Shown piece after piece: positions 35,047 to 42,977 of a stretch of DNA of 64,000 bases; the first letter of the stretch is position 1, and every line of letters begins with the position of its first letter. The DNA lies in NCBI RefSeq assembly GCF_004011835.1, contig NZ_RKLN01000006.1, forward strand, positions 1-64,000, written 5' to 3'. A program made the position numbers and the translations under genes. The notes under the pieces are model-generated. The model did no database searches. It saw only the letters and a list, made by a program, of their open reading frames with translations, and was not told the DNA's origin. This stretch comes from Rhodococcus spongiicola. Its GTDB lineage: Bacteria; Actinomycetota; Actinomycetes; Mycobacteriales; Mycobacteriaceae.

Positions 35047-36255
35047 ATGGCTTATGACGTTGCCCGGGTACGTGGACTGATCCCGTCGCTGGGCGATGGA
35101 TGGGTCCACCTCGACCCGCAAGCCGGAATGCAGATCCCCGATGCTGTGTCGCGATCCGTATCCACGGCCTTCCGGGCGTCCTCGTCCTCGTCCTCGTCGA
35201 CGGGTCGTCACCTGTCCTCGCAACGCAGCGCCGGGATCGTCACCGCCGCGCGTGAGGCGGTAGCCGACCTCGTCGGCGGCGACCCCGCGGGTGTCGTGTT
35301 GGGCTCCGACCGGGCGGTACTGCTGGCGTGGCTGGCCGAATCGCTCAGCTCCCGGCTCGGGCTCGGGACCGGGCTGGTGCTGTCTCGTCTCGACGAGGAA
35401 GCCAACATCGCCCCATGGCTGCGGGTCGCAAGCCGGTACGGCGCGCGCGTCCGGTGGGCCGAGGTGGAGATCGAGACGTGCGAGCTGCCGAGCTGGCAGT
35501 TCACAGAACTGGTCGAGCCGACGACGCGGCTGGTGGCGCTCACCGCGGCGTCGTCGATCGTCGGATCGGCGCCGGCGGTGCGCGCCGCGGCCGACTGCAT
35601 CCACGAGGTCGGGGGCCTGATCGTCGTCGACGCGATCGGCGCCGCGCCCTACGCGCACGTCGACGTCGGAGAGCTCGGTGCCGACGTCGTCGCCGTCAAT
35701 GCGACGTCGTGGGGTGGCCCACAGGTCGGTGCACTGGTGTTCCGCGATCCGACGATGCTGGAGCGAATTCCGTCGATGTCGCTCAACCCGCACGCCCGTG
35801 GCCCCGAACGACTGGAGGTCGGCGGCCACCAGTTCGCGCTGCTCGCCGGGCTGACCACCTCGATCGACTTCCTGGCCGGGCTCGAGGAGACCGCGACGGG
35901 AACCCGACGCCAGCGTCTCGAGACGTCCATCAGCTCGCTGCAGGACTACCACGACCAGCTGTTCGAATACCTGATGCGCTCTCTCGATGCGCTGCCGCTG
36001 GTGACGGTCATCGGGCGGTCGCCGATTCGGGTGCCCACGCTGAGCTTCACCGTCGCCGGCATGACCGCCGACAAGGTGGCCGCACATCTCGCGGACAACC
36101 GGATCGCGACCTTCAGCGGCCCCGGGGTCGGTGGTCGCCTGCTCGACGCGCTGGGCGTCAACGACGAGGGCGGCGCGATCACCATCGGCCTCGCGCCGTA
36201 CACCACCCGGTACGAGATCGACCAGCTCGTCAAGCACCTGTCGTCGCTGAGCTGA
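35047..36255 (+). CDS. Class V aminotransferase / cysteine desulfurase-like protein (Rv3778c-like), PLP lysine apparently absent
   Basis: 402 residues with a fold-type I layout: HLDPQAGMQIPDAVSRS, GVVLGSDRAVLLAWLAESL, LIVVDAIGAAPYAHVDVGEL with the PLP-stacking and Asp segment, and a C-terminal domain ending YEIDQLVKHLSSLS. Where desulfurases have S-x-H-K before GP, this protein reads NATSWGGPQVGALV, with Ser where the Schiff-base lysine is expected. It may be a non-PLP descendant or use another lysine. ATG 35047. Divergent from bpa, as Rv3778c is from the Rv3779-Rv3780 genes. Confidence 0.82.
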   Translation: MAYDVARVRGLIPSLGDGWVHLDPQAGMQIPDAVSRSVSTAFRASSSSSSSTGRHLSSQRSAGIVTAAREAVADLVGGDPAGVVLGSDRAVLLAWLAESLSSRLGLGTGLVLSRLDEEANIAPWLRVASRYGARVRWAEVEIETCELPSWQFTELVEPTTRLVALTAASSIVGSAPAVRAAADCIHEVGGLIVVDAIGAAPYAHVDVGELGADVVAVNATSWGGPQVGALVFRDPTMLERIPSMSLNPHARGPERLEVGGHQFALLAGLTTSIDFLAGLEETATGTRRQRLETSISSLQDYHDQLFEYLMRSLDALPLVTVIGRSPIRVPTLSFTVAGMTADKVAAHLADNRIATFSGPGVGGRLLDALGVNDEGGAITIGLAPYTTRYEIDQLVKHLSSLS

Positions 36256-36270
36256 ACCCGTCCGGCCCGG

Positions 36271-37266
36271 TCAGTCCTCCGCGACCGCGAGGACCAGCTT
36301 CCCGACGACGTCGGGGGAGTCGAGCATCTCGTGCGCCGTCCGCGCCTCGGTGATCGGCAATTCCGCGTGCACGATCGGCTGGACGATGCCGTCGCGGACC
36401 AGCGGCCACAGCTTGTCGCGGACCGCGGCGATCACCGCGGCCTTGCTCGACGGGCCCTTCACGGGACGTCCCCGCAGCCCGGTCGCGAGTATCCGGCCCC
36501 GCTTGGCGAGCAGCTTGGCGATGTTCAGTTCGCCGGCGAAGCCGCCCTGCATGCCGATGATCACCAGCTGGCCGTCGGGTGCGAGGGCGTCGATGTTGCG
36601 GTCGAGGTACGACGCGCCCATGTTGTCGAGGATTACGTCGGCGCCGTGGCCGCCGGTGGCCTCGCACAGCACCTCGACGAAGTCCGACTCGCGGTAGTTG
36701 ATCAGGATCTCGGCACCGAGTTCGGCGCACCGCTCGAGTTTGGCGGCGGATCCGGCGGTGACCGCGACGCGGGCGCCGAGGGCCCTGCCGACCTGGACGG
36801 CGTGGGTGCCGATGCCGCCCCCGCCGCCGTGGACCAGGAGCACCCGGCCCGCGCGCAGGCCGCACTCCATGACCAGGTTCGACCACACGGTGCACGCCAC
36901 CTCGGGCAGTGCCGCCGCCGCCCGCAGATCCATCCCTTCGGGGACCGGCAGGAGTTGCGTGGCCGGGACGGCGACCTTCTCGGCGTAGCCGCCGCCGGCG
37001 AGCAGCGCCGCCACACGGTCGCCGACCCGCCAGCCGCGGACGTCCCGTCCGATTTCGGCGATCACACCGGAACACTCGAGGCCGAGGATGTCGCTCGCGC
37101 CGGGTGGCGGCGGATACAGGCCGCGGCGCTGCAGCAGGTCGGCGCGGTTGACGGCCGTCGCGGCCACGTCGAGGACGACCTCGCCGGGCCCGGGTGTCGG
37201 ATCGGGAACCTCGGTCCAGGACATCACTTCGGGCCCACCGGGCCCGGAAATCGTGATCGCGTACAT
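36271..37266 (-). CDS. Zinc-free NADPH quinone oxidoreductase, MDR superfamily (Rv3777-like)
   Basis: 331 residues. GroES-like N-terminal domain with ATAVNRADLLQRRGLYPPPP, then the nucleotide-binding domain HGGGGGIGTHAVQVGRALGA and VILDNMGASYLDRN. No structural zinc cysteines. This is the PIG3/quinone-oxidoreductase subfamily that reduces quinones or electrophiles with NADPH. ATG 37266; the longer frame toward 38532 runs antisense through the oxidase gene. Convergent with the aminotransferase-like gene, as in M. tuberculosis. Confidence 0.9.
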   Translation of the reverse strand: MYAITISGPGGPEVMSWTEVPDPTPGPGEVVLDVAATAVNRADLLQRRGLYPPPPGASDILGLECSGVIAEIGRDVRGWRVGDRVAALLAGGGYAEKVAVPATQLLPVPEGMDLRAAAALPEVACTVWSNLVMECGLRAGRVLLVHGGGGGIGTHAVQVGRALGARVAVTAGSAAKLERCAELGAEILINYRESDFVEVLCEATGGHGADVILDNMGASYLDRNIDALAPDGQLVIIGMQGGFAGELNIAKLLAKRGRILATGLRGRPVKGPSSKAAVIAAVRDKLWPLVRDGIVQPIVHAELPITEARTAHEMLDSPDVVGKLVLAVAED

Positions 37267-37302
37267 GCCCCCGACGCTAGTCCGTCGCGCTAGCGTCACC
37301 GC

Positions 37303-38484
37303 GTGACCATTTTCGGCAATATGCAGAACGAAATCTATTTCACCGGCCTCTCGGGGACGCTCCCGGACCTGCCGATGACCGCTGCCGGTCTCGAGGCGCG
37401 TGCGCGGGAGGAGCTGACAGCGGAGGCGTACGCCTACATCGCCGGCAGCGCGTCCACCGAGCGCACCGCGGCGGCGAACCTCGACGCCTTCTCCCGGCAC
37501 GCGCTCGTGCCTCGGATGCTGCGCGGCACCACCGCTCCCGACGCCCGCGACCTCAGTGTCGAGATCCTGGGCACCCGGCTCGCGGCACCGGTGCTCACCG
37601 CCCCGATCGGGGTGCTCGACCTGGTGCGCGACCGGGGGGAGACGATCGTCGGCCAGGTGGCTGCCGACCTGGGTGTCGGGTCGGTGCTCTCGACCGCCGC
37701 GTCGTCGACGATCGAGGACGTCGGGGCCGTCTCGGGCGATAGCTGGTGGTACCAGCTGTACTGGCCGGCCGACGACGAGTTGGCGCAGTCGCTGGTGCAG
37801 CGCGCCGCGAAGGCCGGCGCGAAGGCGATCGTCGTCACCGTCGACACTCCGGGACTGGGCTGGCGGCCAAGAGATCTCGAACTCGGACATCTCCCGTTCC
37901 TGCGGGCACAGGGCATCGCGAACTACCTGTCGGATCCGGTGTTCCGCTCGAAGTTGGCGACTGCGCCGGAGGACGGTCCCGAGGCGATGCAGATGGCGGT
38001 GCTCACGTGGGCGTCGCTGTTCGGCAACCACACGCTGCAGGCGTCGGACATCACGAAGATCCGCGAATGGACCGGTCTCCCCGTTCTGGTGAAGGGCGTC
38101 CTCCACGAGGACGACGCACGAGCCGTCGTCGACGCGGGCGCCGATGGCGTGGTCGTCAGCAACCACGGCGGCCGTCAGGTCGACGGTGCGATCGCCGCAC
38201 TCGATGCCCTCGGGCCCGTCGCCGCGGCGGTCAAGGACCGGGCGACCGTGCTCCTGGACTCCGGAATTCGCTGCGGCGCAGACGTGTTGATCGCACTCGC
38301 CCTCGGGGCCGACGCGGTGCTGTACGGGCGACCATGGGTCTACGGGCTGGGGCTCGCAGGCGCCGACGGTGTCCGGCATGCGCTGCGAATGCTGTTGGCG
38401 GACCTGGACGTCACGATGGGGTTGGCCGGTCTGTCCGGCGTCGCCGAGATCGATGCGAGCGTGCTGCGTTCTGTTGGGAGATAG
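37303..38484 (+). CDS. FMN-dependent alpha-hydroxy acid oxidase, lactate 2-monooxygenase-like
   Basis: 393 residues. Catalytic features of the family are present: AYAYIAGSASTERT near the N-terminus, APIGVLDLV, WWYQLYWPADDEL, the lysine in LPVLVKGVLHEDDA, and VVSNHGGRQVDGA with the catalytic histidine and arginine (near residue 287), then LDSGIRCGADVL and VLYGRPWVYGL for FMN phosphate. It oxidises short 2-hydroxyacids such as lactate. GTG 37303. A MarR gene follows by 38 bp and may regulate it. Confidence 0.87.
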   Translation: MTIFGNMQNEIYFTGLSGTLPDLPMTAAGLEARAREELTAEAYAYIAGSASTERTAAANLDAFSRHALVPRMLRGTTAPDARDLSVEILGTRLAAPVLTAPIGVLDLVRDRGETIVGQVAADLGVGSVLSTAASSTIEDVGAVSGDSWWYQLYWPADDELAQSLVQRAAKAGAKAIVVTVDTPGLGWRPRDLELGHLPFLRAQGIANYLSDPVFRSKLATAPEDGPEAMQMAVLTWASLFGNHTLQASDITKIREWTGLPVLVKGVLHEDDARAVVDAGADGVVVSNHGGRQVDGAIAALDALGPVAAAVKDRATVLLDSGIRCGADVLIALALGADAVLYGRPWVYGLGLAGADGVRHALRMLLADLDVTMGLAGLSGVAEIDASVLRSVGR

Positions 38485-38522
38485 CGTTCTGTCGGGAGAC
38501 CATGTAGCACTACGATGCATAC

Positions 38523-39017
38523 GTGATTGCACGTGCTCGAGAAACCGCGGGTGCCGGGGTGGCGTGGCTCGGTGCCGAGGAAATGCGCGCGTGGCGCGGC
38601 TTCATCGATGGCAGTCAGCGACTGATGGACGTGCTGAATCGTGAGTTGCAGTCCGCACACGACATTTCCCTGGCCGAGTACCGGATCCTCGCGATGCTGT
38701 CGGAGTCGCTGGACGGGGCGCTGCGGATGAGTGACCTCGCCGACGGCGTGCTGTCGTCGCGCAGCCGGCTCACCCACCAGATCCGGCGCATGGAGAACGA
38801 GGGCATGGTCGAGCGCGGCCAGTGCGTCGAGGACGGCCGCGGCGTGCTCGCCGTCATCACCGACGAGGGTCGGCGCCGGCTCGCCGAAGCCGCTCCCACC
38901 CACGTCGCCGGGGTACGCAACTACCTCATCGACCTGCTGGACACGACGGAGTTGAAGGTCCTCGCCGAGGTGTTCGACAAGGTCGACGGCGCCATCGGCG
39001 ACCGCGGAGTCGACTAA
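38523..39017 (+). CDS. MarR-family transcriptional regulator
   Basis: 164 residues. Winged helix-turn-helix with LRMSDLADGVLSSRSRLTHQ, then the wing (VERGQCVEDGRGVLAVITDE), and helical dimerisation ends. GTG start at 38523; the first ~25 residues are variable. It follows the FMN oxidase in the same direction, with a repeated 16-bp sequence (GCGTTCTGTTGGGAGA, second copy with C) at the junction. Ligand unknown. Confidence 0.87.
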   Translation: MIARARETAGAGVAWLGAEEMRAWRGFIDGSQRLMDVLNRELQSAHDISLAEYRILAMLSESLDGALRMSDLADGVLSSRSRLTHQIRRMENEGMVERGQCVEDGRGVLAVITDEGRRRLAEAAPTHVAGVRNYLIDLLDTTELKVLAEVFDKVDGAIGDRGVD

Positions 39018-39059
39018 TCGGTTTCCCCAGCGGCGACCACTGCGGTTAGGATTCGCCAC

Positions 39060-39144
39060 GGAAGCGTGGCAGAGCGGCCGAATGCACTCGCCTTGAAAGC
39101 GAGCGTCGTGAAAGCGACCGGGGGTTCAAATCCCTCCGCTTCCG
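39060..39144 (+). tRNA. tRNA-Ser (UGA anticodon)
   Basis: Class II tRNA of 85 nt: acceptor GGAAGCG pairs with CGCTTCC, D-arm with GCAGAGCGGCCGAATGC, anticodon stem CTCGC/GCGAG with loop CTTGAAA giving TGA, a long variable arm, and a T-arm with GGTTCAAATCC. Discriminator G; CCA is not encoded. Its 3' end is partly repeated at 40137. Confidence 0.97.
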
Positions 39145-39232
39145 CCGACGCCCCTCACCTGTCACCACAGGTGAGGGGCTATTTTTCTCGAGCGGGGACT
39201 CCTGCTGATGCTGACCAAGTGGGTGGGAATCG
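39137..39232. repeat. Direct repeat, copy 1: tRNA-Ser 3' end, terminator and downstream block (att-like)
   Basis: From CGCTTCCGCCGA through the terminator hairpin to GTGGGTGGGAATCGCT, this ~95-bp block recurs at 40137-40231 with about 80-85% identity by eye. It starts inside tRNA-Ser, as integration site duplications do. Confidence 0.75.
39151..39187 (+). terminator. Rho-independent terminator after tRNA-Ser
   Basis: Perfect 12-bp stem (39151-39162 with 39167-39178), loop CACC, followed by CTATTTTTC. Six bases after the tRNA. Confidence 0.92.
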
Positions 39233-39314
39233 CTGACTCGCACGGCCCGCCGCATCCCATGCGTTTGTGTGCCCTGTCACGCTCTCCCGGTCTATACCGG
39301 TATGTCCGGTATGA

Positions 39315-39340
39315 AACCGAATCGGGGGGACTATTCGGTT
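39315..39340 (+). promoter_or_regulatory. Conserved leader hairpin of propeller gene 1
   Basis: Perfect inverted repeat AACCGAAT / ATTCGGTT around a G-rich loop, about 90 bp before the start codon. The same hairpin recurs in the same place before propeller genes 2 and 3. Confidence 0.6.
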
Positions 39341-39427
39341 TCCATTCTTGTCTTTCCGCGTCCCCGAGACCGCAGCGACGCCGGCACCCACCGGCGTCCT
39401 GTCCTGGATCGAAGGAGTCCAATCACG

Positions 39428-40027
39428 ATGCACCACACCAGTGTTGACCTGTTCCGACGCCGGGGTACCCCCGGCTCGGGGCCCCGCGCCCGGCGCCGGT
39501 ACGCGGCGGGAGTCACCGCCGCCGTGGCGGCCTGGGCTCATGCTCACTGCCGCCCACGCTGGCCCGGCCGACCACGCCGACACGGTCATAGACACCATCA
39601 GGGTCGGCGACCGCCCGCACCATCTGGCCTTCACCCCCGACGGCACCTGCGCCTACGTCAGCCACGGCGCCGGCAACGGCCAGGTGTCGGTGATCGACAC
39701 CACCACCAACACCGTCACTGACACCATCGACCTAGGCCCAAGCCCGTACGACCTGGCGATCTCCCCGAACGGCACCCACGCCTACGTCACCCTCGGTCGC
39801 GGCACGGTGTCGGTGGTCGACACCACCACGAACACCGTCGTCGAGACCGTCACGGTCAGCAAGAGGTGGCTGTGGCCCGGACAGGGGTGGCCGCTCAACC
39901 TTGCGATCTCGCCCGACGGCACCCTCGTCTACGTCACCCAATTCGACGGCGACTGGTGTCTGTGATCGGGATCGGCCAGGGGCAGTCGTCACTCGGCAGC
40001 CTCGGCTCACTGGGCGAACTGTTCTGA
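39428..40027 (+). pseudogene. YVTN beta-propeller protein gene 1, shortened and with two frameshifts
   Basis: The ATG at 39428 follows GGAGTCCAATCACG, as in the two intact paralogues, and opens a signal peptide (RRRYAAGVTAAVAA). An extra base near 39533 (GCGGCCTGGGCTC against GCGGCAGGGCTC in gene 3) moves the propeller part to another frame, which encodes HLAFTPDGTCAYVSHG, VSVIDTTTNTVTDTIDLG and two further blades before a TGA at 39963. Near 39956 a second shift returns to the first frame, whose conserved end reads VSVIGIGQGQSSLGSLGS and stops at 40027. Only about four blade repeats remain against about seven in gene 2. Inactive unless recoded. Confidence 0.8.
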
Positions 40028-40050
40028 CCGACAGGCTCCACTGCATGGAA

Positions 40051-40079
40051 TGGCCGTCCACCGCCCCGTTGGGCGGCCA
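40051..40079 (+). terminator. Terminator hairpin after propeller gene 1
   Basis: 10-bp stem TGGCCGTCCA / TGGGCGGCCA (one G-T pair) 23 bp after the stop, followed by TCCGTCTTTCC. Homologous hairpins follow genes 2 and 3. Confidence 0.7.
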
Positions 40080-40136
40080 TCCGTCTTTCCCGGGCTTCGA
40101 AGGCCTCTCGACTGGCTGGATCGTCCACCTCACGCT

Positions 40137-40231
40137 TCCGCCGAAGCCCCTCACCTGTCATCGCAGGTGAGGGGCTAATTTTCTCTACCGGGGGTCTTGC
40201 TGACGCTAAACAGGTGGGTGGGAATCGCTTG
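40137..40231. repeat. Direct repeat, copy 2: tRNA-Ser 3'-end remnant with terminator (att-like)
   Basis: CGCTTCCGCCGA is the last 12 bases of the tRNA-Ser region in copy 1; no tRNA body precedes it here. The terminator and the following GTGGGTGGGAATCGCT block match copy 1. An integrase remnant follows immediately. Confidence 0.75.
40145..40182 (+). terminator. Duplicated tRNA-Ser terminator
   Basis: Perfect 13-bp stem (40145-40157 with 40164-40176), loop TCATCG, followed by AATTTTC. Near-identical to the terminator at 39151. Confidence 0.88.
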
Positions 40232-40232
40232 G

Positions 40233-40352
40233 GATTTTCACAGCACACGATCAATCTGCTTCGAGCACACACGCTCGCTGGCACGGTCAGCGATGCCGCT
40301 GTGTGCCGCAAGTCGTGCGGAGCGACCTTGGGGCACCCGAGTGCCTGACCGG
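40233..40352 (-). pseudogene. Tyrosine recombinase (integrase) C-terminal remnant
   Basis: Read leftwards from 40352, the frame encodes GQALGCPKVAPHDLRHTAAS followed by LTVPASV. PHDLRHTAAS is the box II region of phage and ICE tyrosine recombinases, where HDLRH (40303-40317) supplies the catalytic His and Arg. No more of the enzyme is recognisable and the following residues are off-family. The ~110-bp segment is absent from the equivalent place in copy 1 of the repeat and lies directly beside the duplicated tRNA-Ser end, as expected for a decayed integrative element. Confidence 0.72.
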
Positions 40353-40443
40353 CTGACTTGCATGGCACGCCACGTCTCGTGCGCTCGCGCACTGTGTAAC
40401 ACTTCCGCGGCCTGCATCGGTATGTCCGGTATGTCCGGTATGG

Positions 40444-40468
40444 AGCCGAATTGGGGGACTGCTCGGTT
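40444..40468 (+). promoter_or_regulatory. Conserved leader hairpin of propeller gene 2
   Basis: AGCCGA / TCGGTT stem; its G-T pair replaces a C-G seen in genes 1 and 3 so pairing is kept. About 87 bp before the start codon. GGTATGTCC is repeated just upstream. Confidence 0.55.
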
Positions 40469-40554
40469 CCATTCTTGTCTTTCCGTGTCCCCGAGACCGC
40501 AGCATCGCCGGTGCCCACCGGCGCCCTGTTCTTGATTGAAGGAGTCCGATCACG

Positions 40555-41643
40555 ATGCCACACAACAGTGTTGACGCGTACCGCGCCCGGCGCCGGTACG
40601 CGGCGGGATTCACCGCCGCCCTGGCGGCCGGGCTGATGCTCACGGGCGCCCCGGCCGCTCACGCCGACACCGTTACCGACACTATCGAGGTCACAGGCTG
40701 GCCGGAAGAAGTCACGATCACCCCCGACGGCACCCGCGCCTACGTCACCCACGCTGGTCGCAACACGTTGTCGGTGATCGACACCGCCACCAACACCGTC
40801 AGTAGCACCTTCGTCGTTCGCAACGATCCGGGCAAGGTGGCGTTCACCCCCGACGGCACCCGCGCCTACATTCCCACCAGCTATGACGACTCGGTGTCGG
40901 TGATCGACACCACCACCAACGCCGTCACCGACACCATCGCCGTCGGCGCCGAACCGCAGAAGGTGGCGATCACGCCCGATGGCACCCGCGCCTACGTCGC
41001 CAACGGAAACAAGGTGTCTGTGATCGACACGACCACCAACACCGTCACCACCACTGTCCCGGTCGGTGGTTGGTCGTACGACCTGGAGATCACGCCCGAT
41101 GGCACCCGCGCCTACGTTGCCAACGGGGGCAAGGTGTCTGTGATCGACACCACCGCCAACACCGTCGTCGATACCGTCGCGGTCCCCGACGACGGCTTCG
41201 AGGCAAGGGAGTTGGCGATTGCGCCGGATGGCACCCGCGCCTACGTCACCCCTTACGAGGGCACCACGGTGTCGGTGATCGACACCGCCACCAATACCGT
41301 TGTCGATACTGTCGCGGTCGGCGCCCGCCCGTCCGACGTCGCGATCACCCCCGACGGCGCCCGCGCCTACGTCACCAACGGCACCAAGGTGTCGGTGATC
41401 GACACGACCACCAACAGGGTTACCACCACCACTACGCTTGGCCGCTACCAGTGGACCACTTCGTCGGCACCATCGGCGAATGCGGTGGCGATCACCCCCG
41501 ACGGCACCCATGCGTACGTCGCCGTCAATGGTTCCAGTTTTTCTGGTCGTAGGTCGTTGCCGTCTGCTGTGTCGGTGATCGCGATCGACGACGCACAGTC
41601 GCTACTTGGCAGCCTTGGTTCATTGGACTGGCCGTTGTCCTGA
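40555..41643 (+). CDS. Secreted YVTN-family beta-propeller protein (gene 2, intact)
   Basis: 362 residues. A signal peptide (RRRYAAGFTAALAAGLMLTG, cleavage after AHA near residue 37) precedes six to seven blade repeats of about 40 residues, each with the pattern ITPDGTRAYV, then VSVIDTTTNTV and a D-T-V/I-x-V-G strand. This is the 40-residue YVTN repeat of surface and secreted propellers. The end is SLLGSLGSLDWPLS, shared with its neighbours. No catalytic residues are recognised; binding of a surface partner is likely. ATG 40555 follows GGAGTCCGATCACG. It is the middle of three tandem paralogues with matching leaders and terminators. Confidence 0.88.
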   Translation: MPHNSVDAYRARRRYAAGFTAALAAGLMLTGAPAAHADTVTDTIEVTGWPEEVTITPDGTRAYVTHAGRNTLSVIDTATNTVSSTFVVRNDPGKVAFTPDGTRAYIPTSYDDSVSVIDTTTNAVTDTIAVGAEPQKVAITPDGTRAYVANGNKVSVIDTTTNTVTTTVPVGGWSYDLEITPDGTRAYVANGGKVSVIDTTANTVVDTVAVPDDGFEARELAIAPDGTRAYVTPYEGTTVSVIDTATNTVVDTVAVGARPSDVAITPDGARAYVTNGTKVSVIDTTTNRVTTTTTLGRYQWTTSSAPSANAVAITPDGTHAYVAVNGSSFSGRRSLPSAVSVIAIDDAQSLLGSLGSLDWPLS

Positions 41644-41666
41644 CCGACACGCTCCACCGCACGGAA

Positions 41667-41697
41667 CGGCCGTCCACCCGCCCGGGGTGGGCGGCCG
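41667..41697 (+). terminator. Terminator hairpin after propeller gene 2
   Basis: 13-bp stem (41667-41679 with 41685-41697, one G-T pair) 23 bp after the stop, followed by TCCGTATCTTTCC. Confidence 0.75.
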
Positions 41698-41817
41698 TCC
41701 GTATCTTTCCCGGGCTTCGACGGTCGCTCGACTGGCTGACTCGCACCGCACGCCACATCTCGTGCGTTTGCGCACTCTGTAACGCTTTCCCGGGCTGCGC
41801 CGTTATGTCCGGTATGG

Positions 41818-41844
41818 AACCGAATCGGGGGGGACTATTCGGTT
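41818..41844 (+). promoter_or_regulatory. Conserved leader hairpin of propeller gene 3
   Basis: AACCGAAT / ATTCGGTT perfect stem around CGGGGGGGACT, followed by TTTCATTC. About 89 bp before the start. The T-run makes an attenuator-like reading possible. Confidence 0.58.
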
Positions 41845-41933
41845 TTTCATTCTCGTCTTCTTACGCCCCCGAGACCGCAGCGACGCCGGCACCCACCGGA
41901 AGTGCTGTCCTGGATCGAAGGAGTCCAATCACG

Positions 41934-42977
41934 ATGCACCACATCAGTGTTGACCCGTCCCGCCGCCGGGGTACCCCCGGCTCGGGGACCCGCACCCGGC
42001 GCCGGTACGCGGCGGGAGTCACCGCCGCCGTGGCGGCAGGGCTCATGCTCACCGCTGCCCCGACCGCGCAAGCCGACACCTTCACCAAAACCATCCCGGG
42101 CTCCTACATCGACTACGTGATCACCCCCGACAGCGCCCGCGTCTACGCCTTGGACAACAGCGACGACGTGCTCGACGTGATCGATACCTCCACCAACAGG
42201 GTGACGACCACCATCGACGTCGGCTGGTTCCCGGGGGAAGTGGATATCACCCCGGACGGCACCCAGGTGTACGTCGTCAGCCAGCTCGACGACTCGGTGT
42301 CGGTGATCGACACCGCCACCAACACCGTCTCCACCACCATCGCCATCGAAGGGGGGCGCGACCTGGCCATCACTCCCGACGGCACCCGCGCCTACGTCGC
42401 CAGCGCCGTCAACGAGACGGTGTCGGTGATCGACACCGCCACCAACACCGTCATCGCCACCATCGATGTCGCCGACGACCCGTATTGGGTGGCGATCACC
42501 CCCGACGGCGGCCTCGTCCGCGTCACCCACTACTACGACGACACGGTGTCGGTGATCGATACCGCCACCAACACGCTCACCGATGCGGTCCCGGTCTTCC
42601 CGCCGTACAACGGGGAGATCACCCCCGACGGCACCCGCGCCTACTTCCCCGGAGAAAATTCGGTGGTAGTGAAAGACACCGCCACGGACGCCGTCATCGA
42701 GCGTGTCGAACTCCCCGCCCCCAGCAGGTGCCACTTTGACCCTTTCCTCCCCGACCATGACCATCCCCATGTCTACTACCCATCGAAGATAAGGATCACG
42801 CCCGACGGCACCCAGGCGTACGTCTTCTTCAGAGGCAATATCAGGGTGATCGCGATCGGCCAGGCATGGTCACCGCCCGAGCCCGATGTGGAAATGTCAC
42901 TCGAGCTTGGAAGTGCGTTACTCGGGGGAGTGGGCAGCCTCGGCTCACTGGAGGCTCTCGGGTCAACTTGCGAATAG
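41934..42977 (+). CDS. Secreted YVTN-family beta-propeller protein (gene 3, intact)
   Basis: 347 residues from the ATG at 41934. Signal peptide RRRYAAGVTAAVAAGLMLTA ends near TAQADT. Blade repeats follow (VSVIDTATNTVSTTIAI, ITPDGTRAYVASAVNETVSV and others), more diverged than in gene 2, with a loop rich in His, Asp and Pro near residue 270 (DPFLPDHDHPHVYYPSK) that could bind metal. The C-terminus is SLGSLEALGSTCE, with a final cysteine not seen in gene 2. The leader and ribosome binding site match genes 1 and 2. Probable role: surface or secreted binding protein. Confidence 0.86.
   Translation: MHHISVDPSRRRGTPGSGTRTRRRYAAGVTAAVAAGLMLTAAPTAQADTFTKTIPGSYIDYVITPDSARVYALDNSDDVLDVIDTSTNRVTTTIDVGWFPGEVDITPDGTQVYVVSQLDDSVSVIDTATNTVSTTIAIEGGRDLAITPDGTRAYVASAVNETVSVIDTATNTVIATIDVADDPYWVAITPDGGLVRVTHYYDDTVSVIDTATNTLTDAVPVFPPYNGEITPDGTRAYFPGENSVVVKDTATDAVIERVELPAPSRCHFDPFLPDHDHPHVYYPSKIRITPDGTQAYVFFRGNIRVIAIGQAWSPPEPDVEMSLELGSALLGGVGSLGSLEALGSTCE

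Noticed and set aside
36271-38532. 753-codon version of the quinone oxidoreductase
   Set aside because: The first ~420 codons are antisense to the FMN oxidase; the conserved protein starts at 37266.
39934-41511. Long minus-strand frame antisense to propeller gene 2 as a repeat protein
   Set aside because: Its Gly/Asp/Val/His-rich repeats are the mirror of the repetitive, GC-biased propeller codons. Only the short integrase-like part near 40303 is independent of the propeller genes.
41847-42770. Minus-strand frame antisense to propeller gene 3
   Set aside because: Same mirror effect of repeated blade codons; no ribosome binding site and no recognisable domain.
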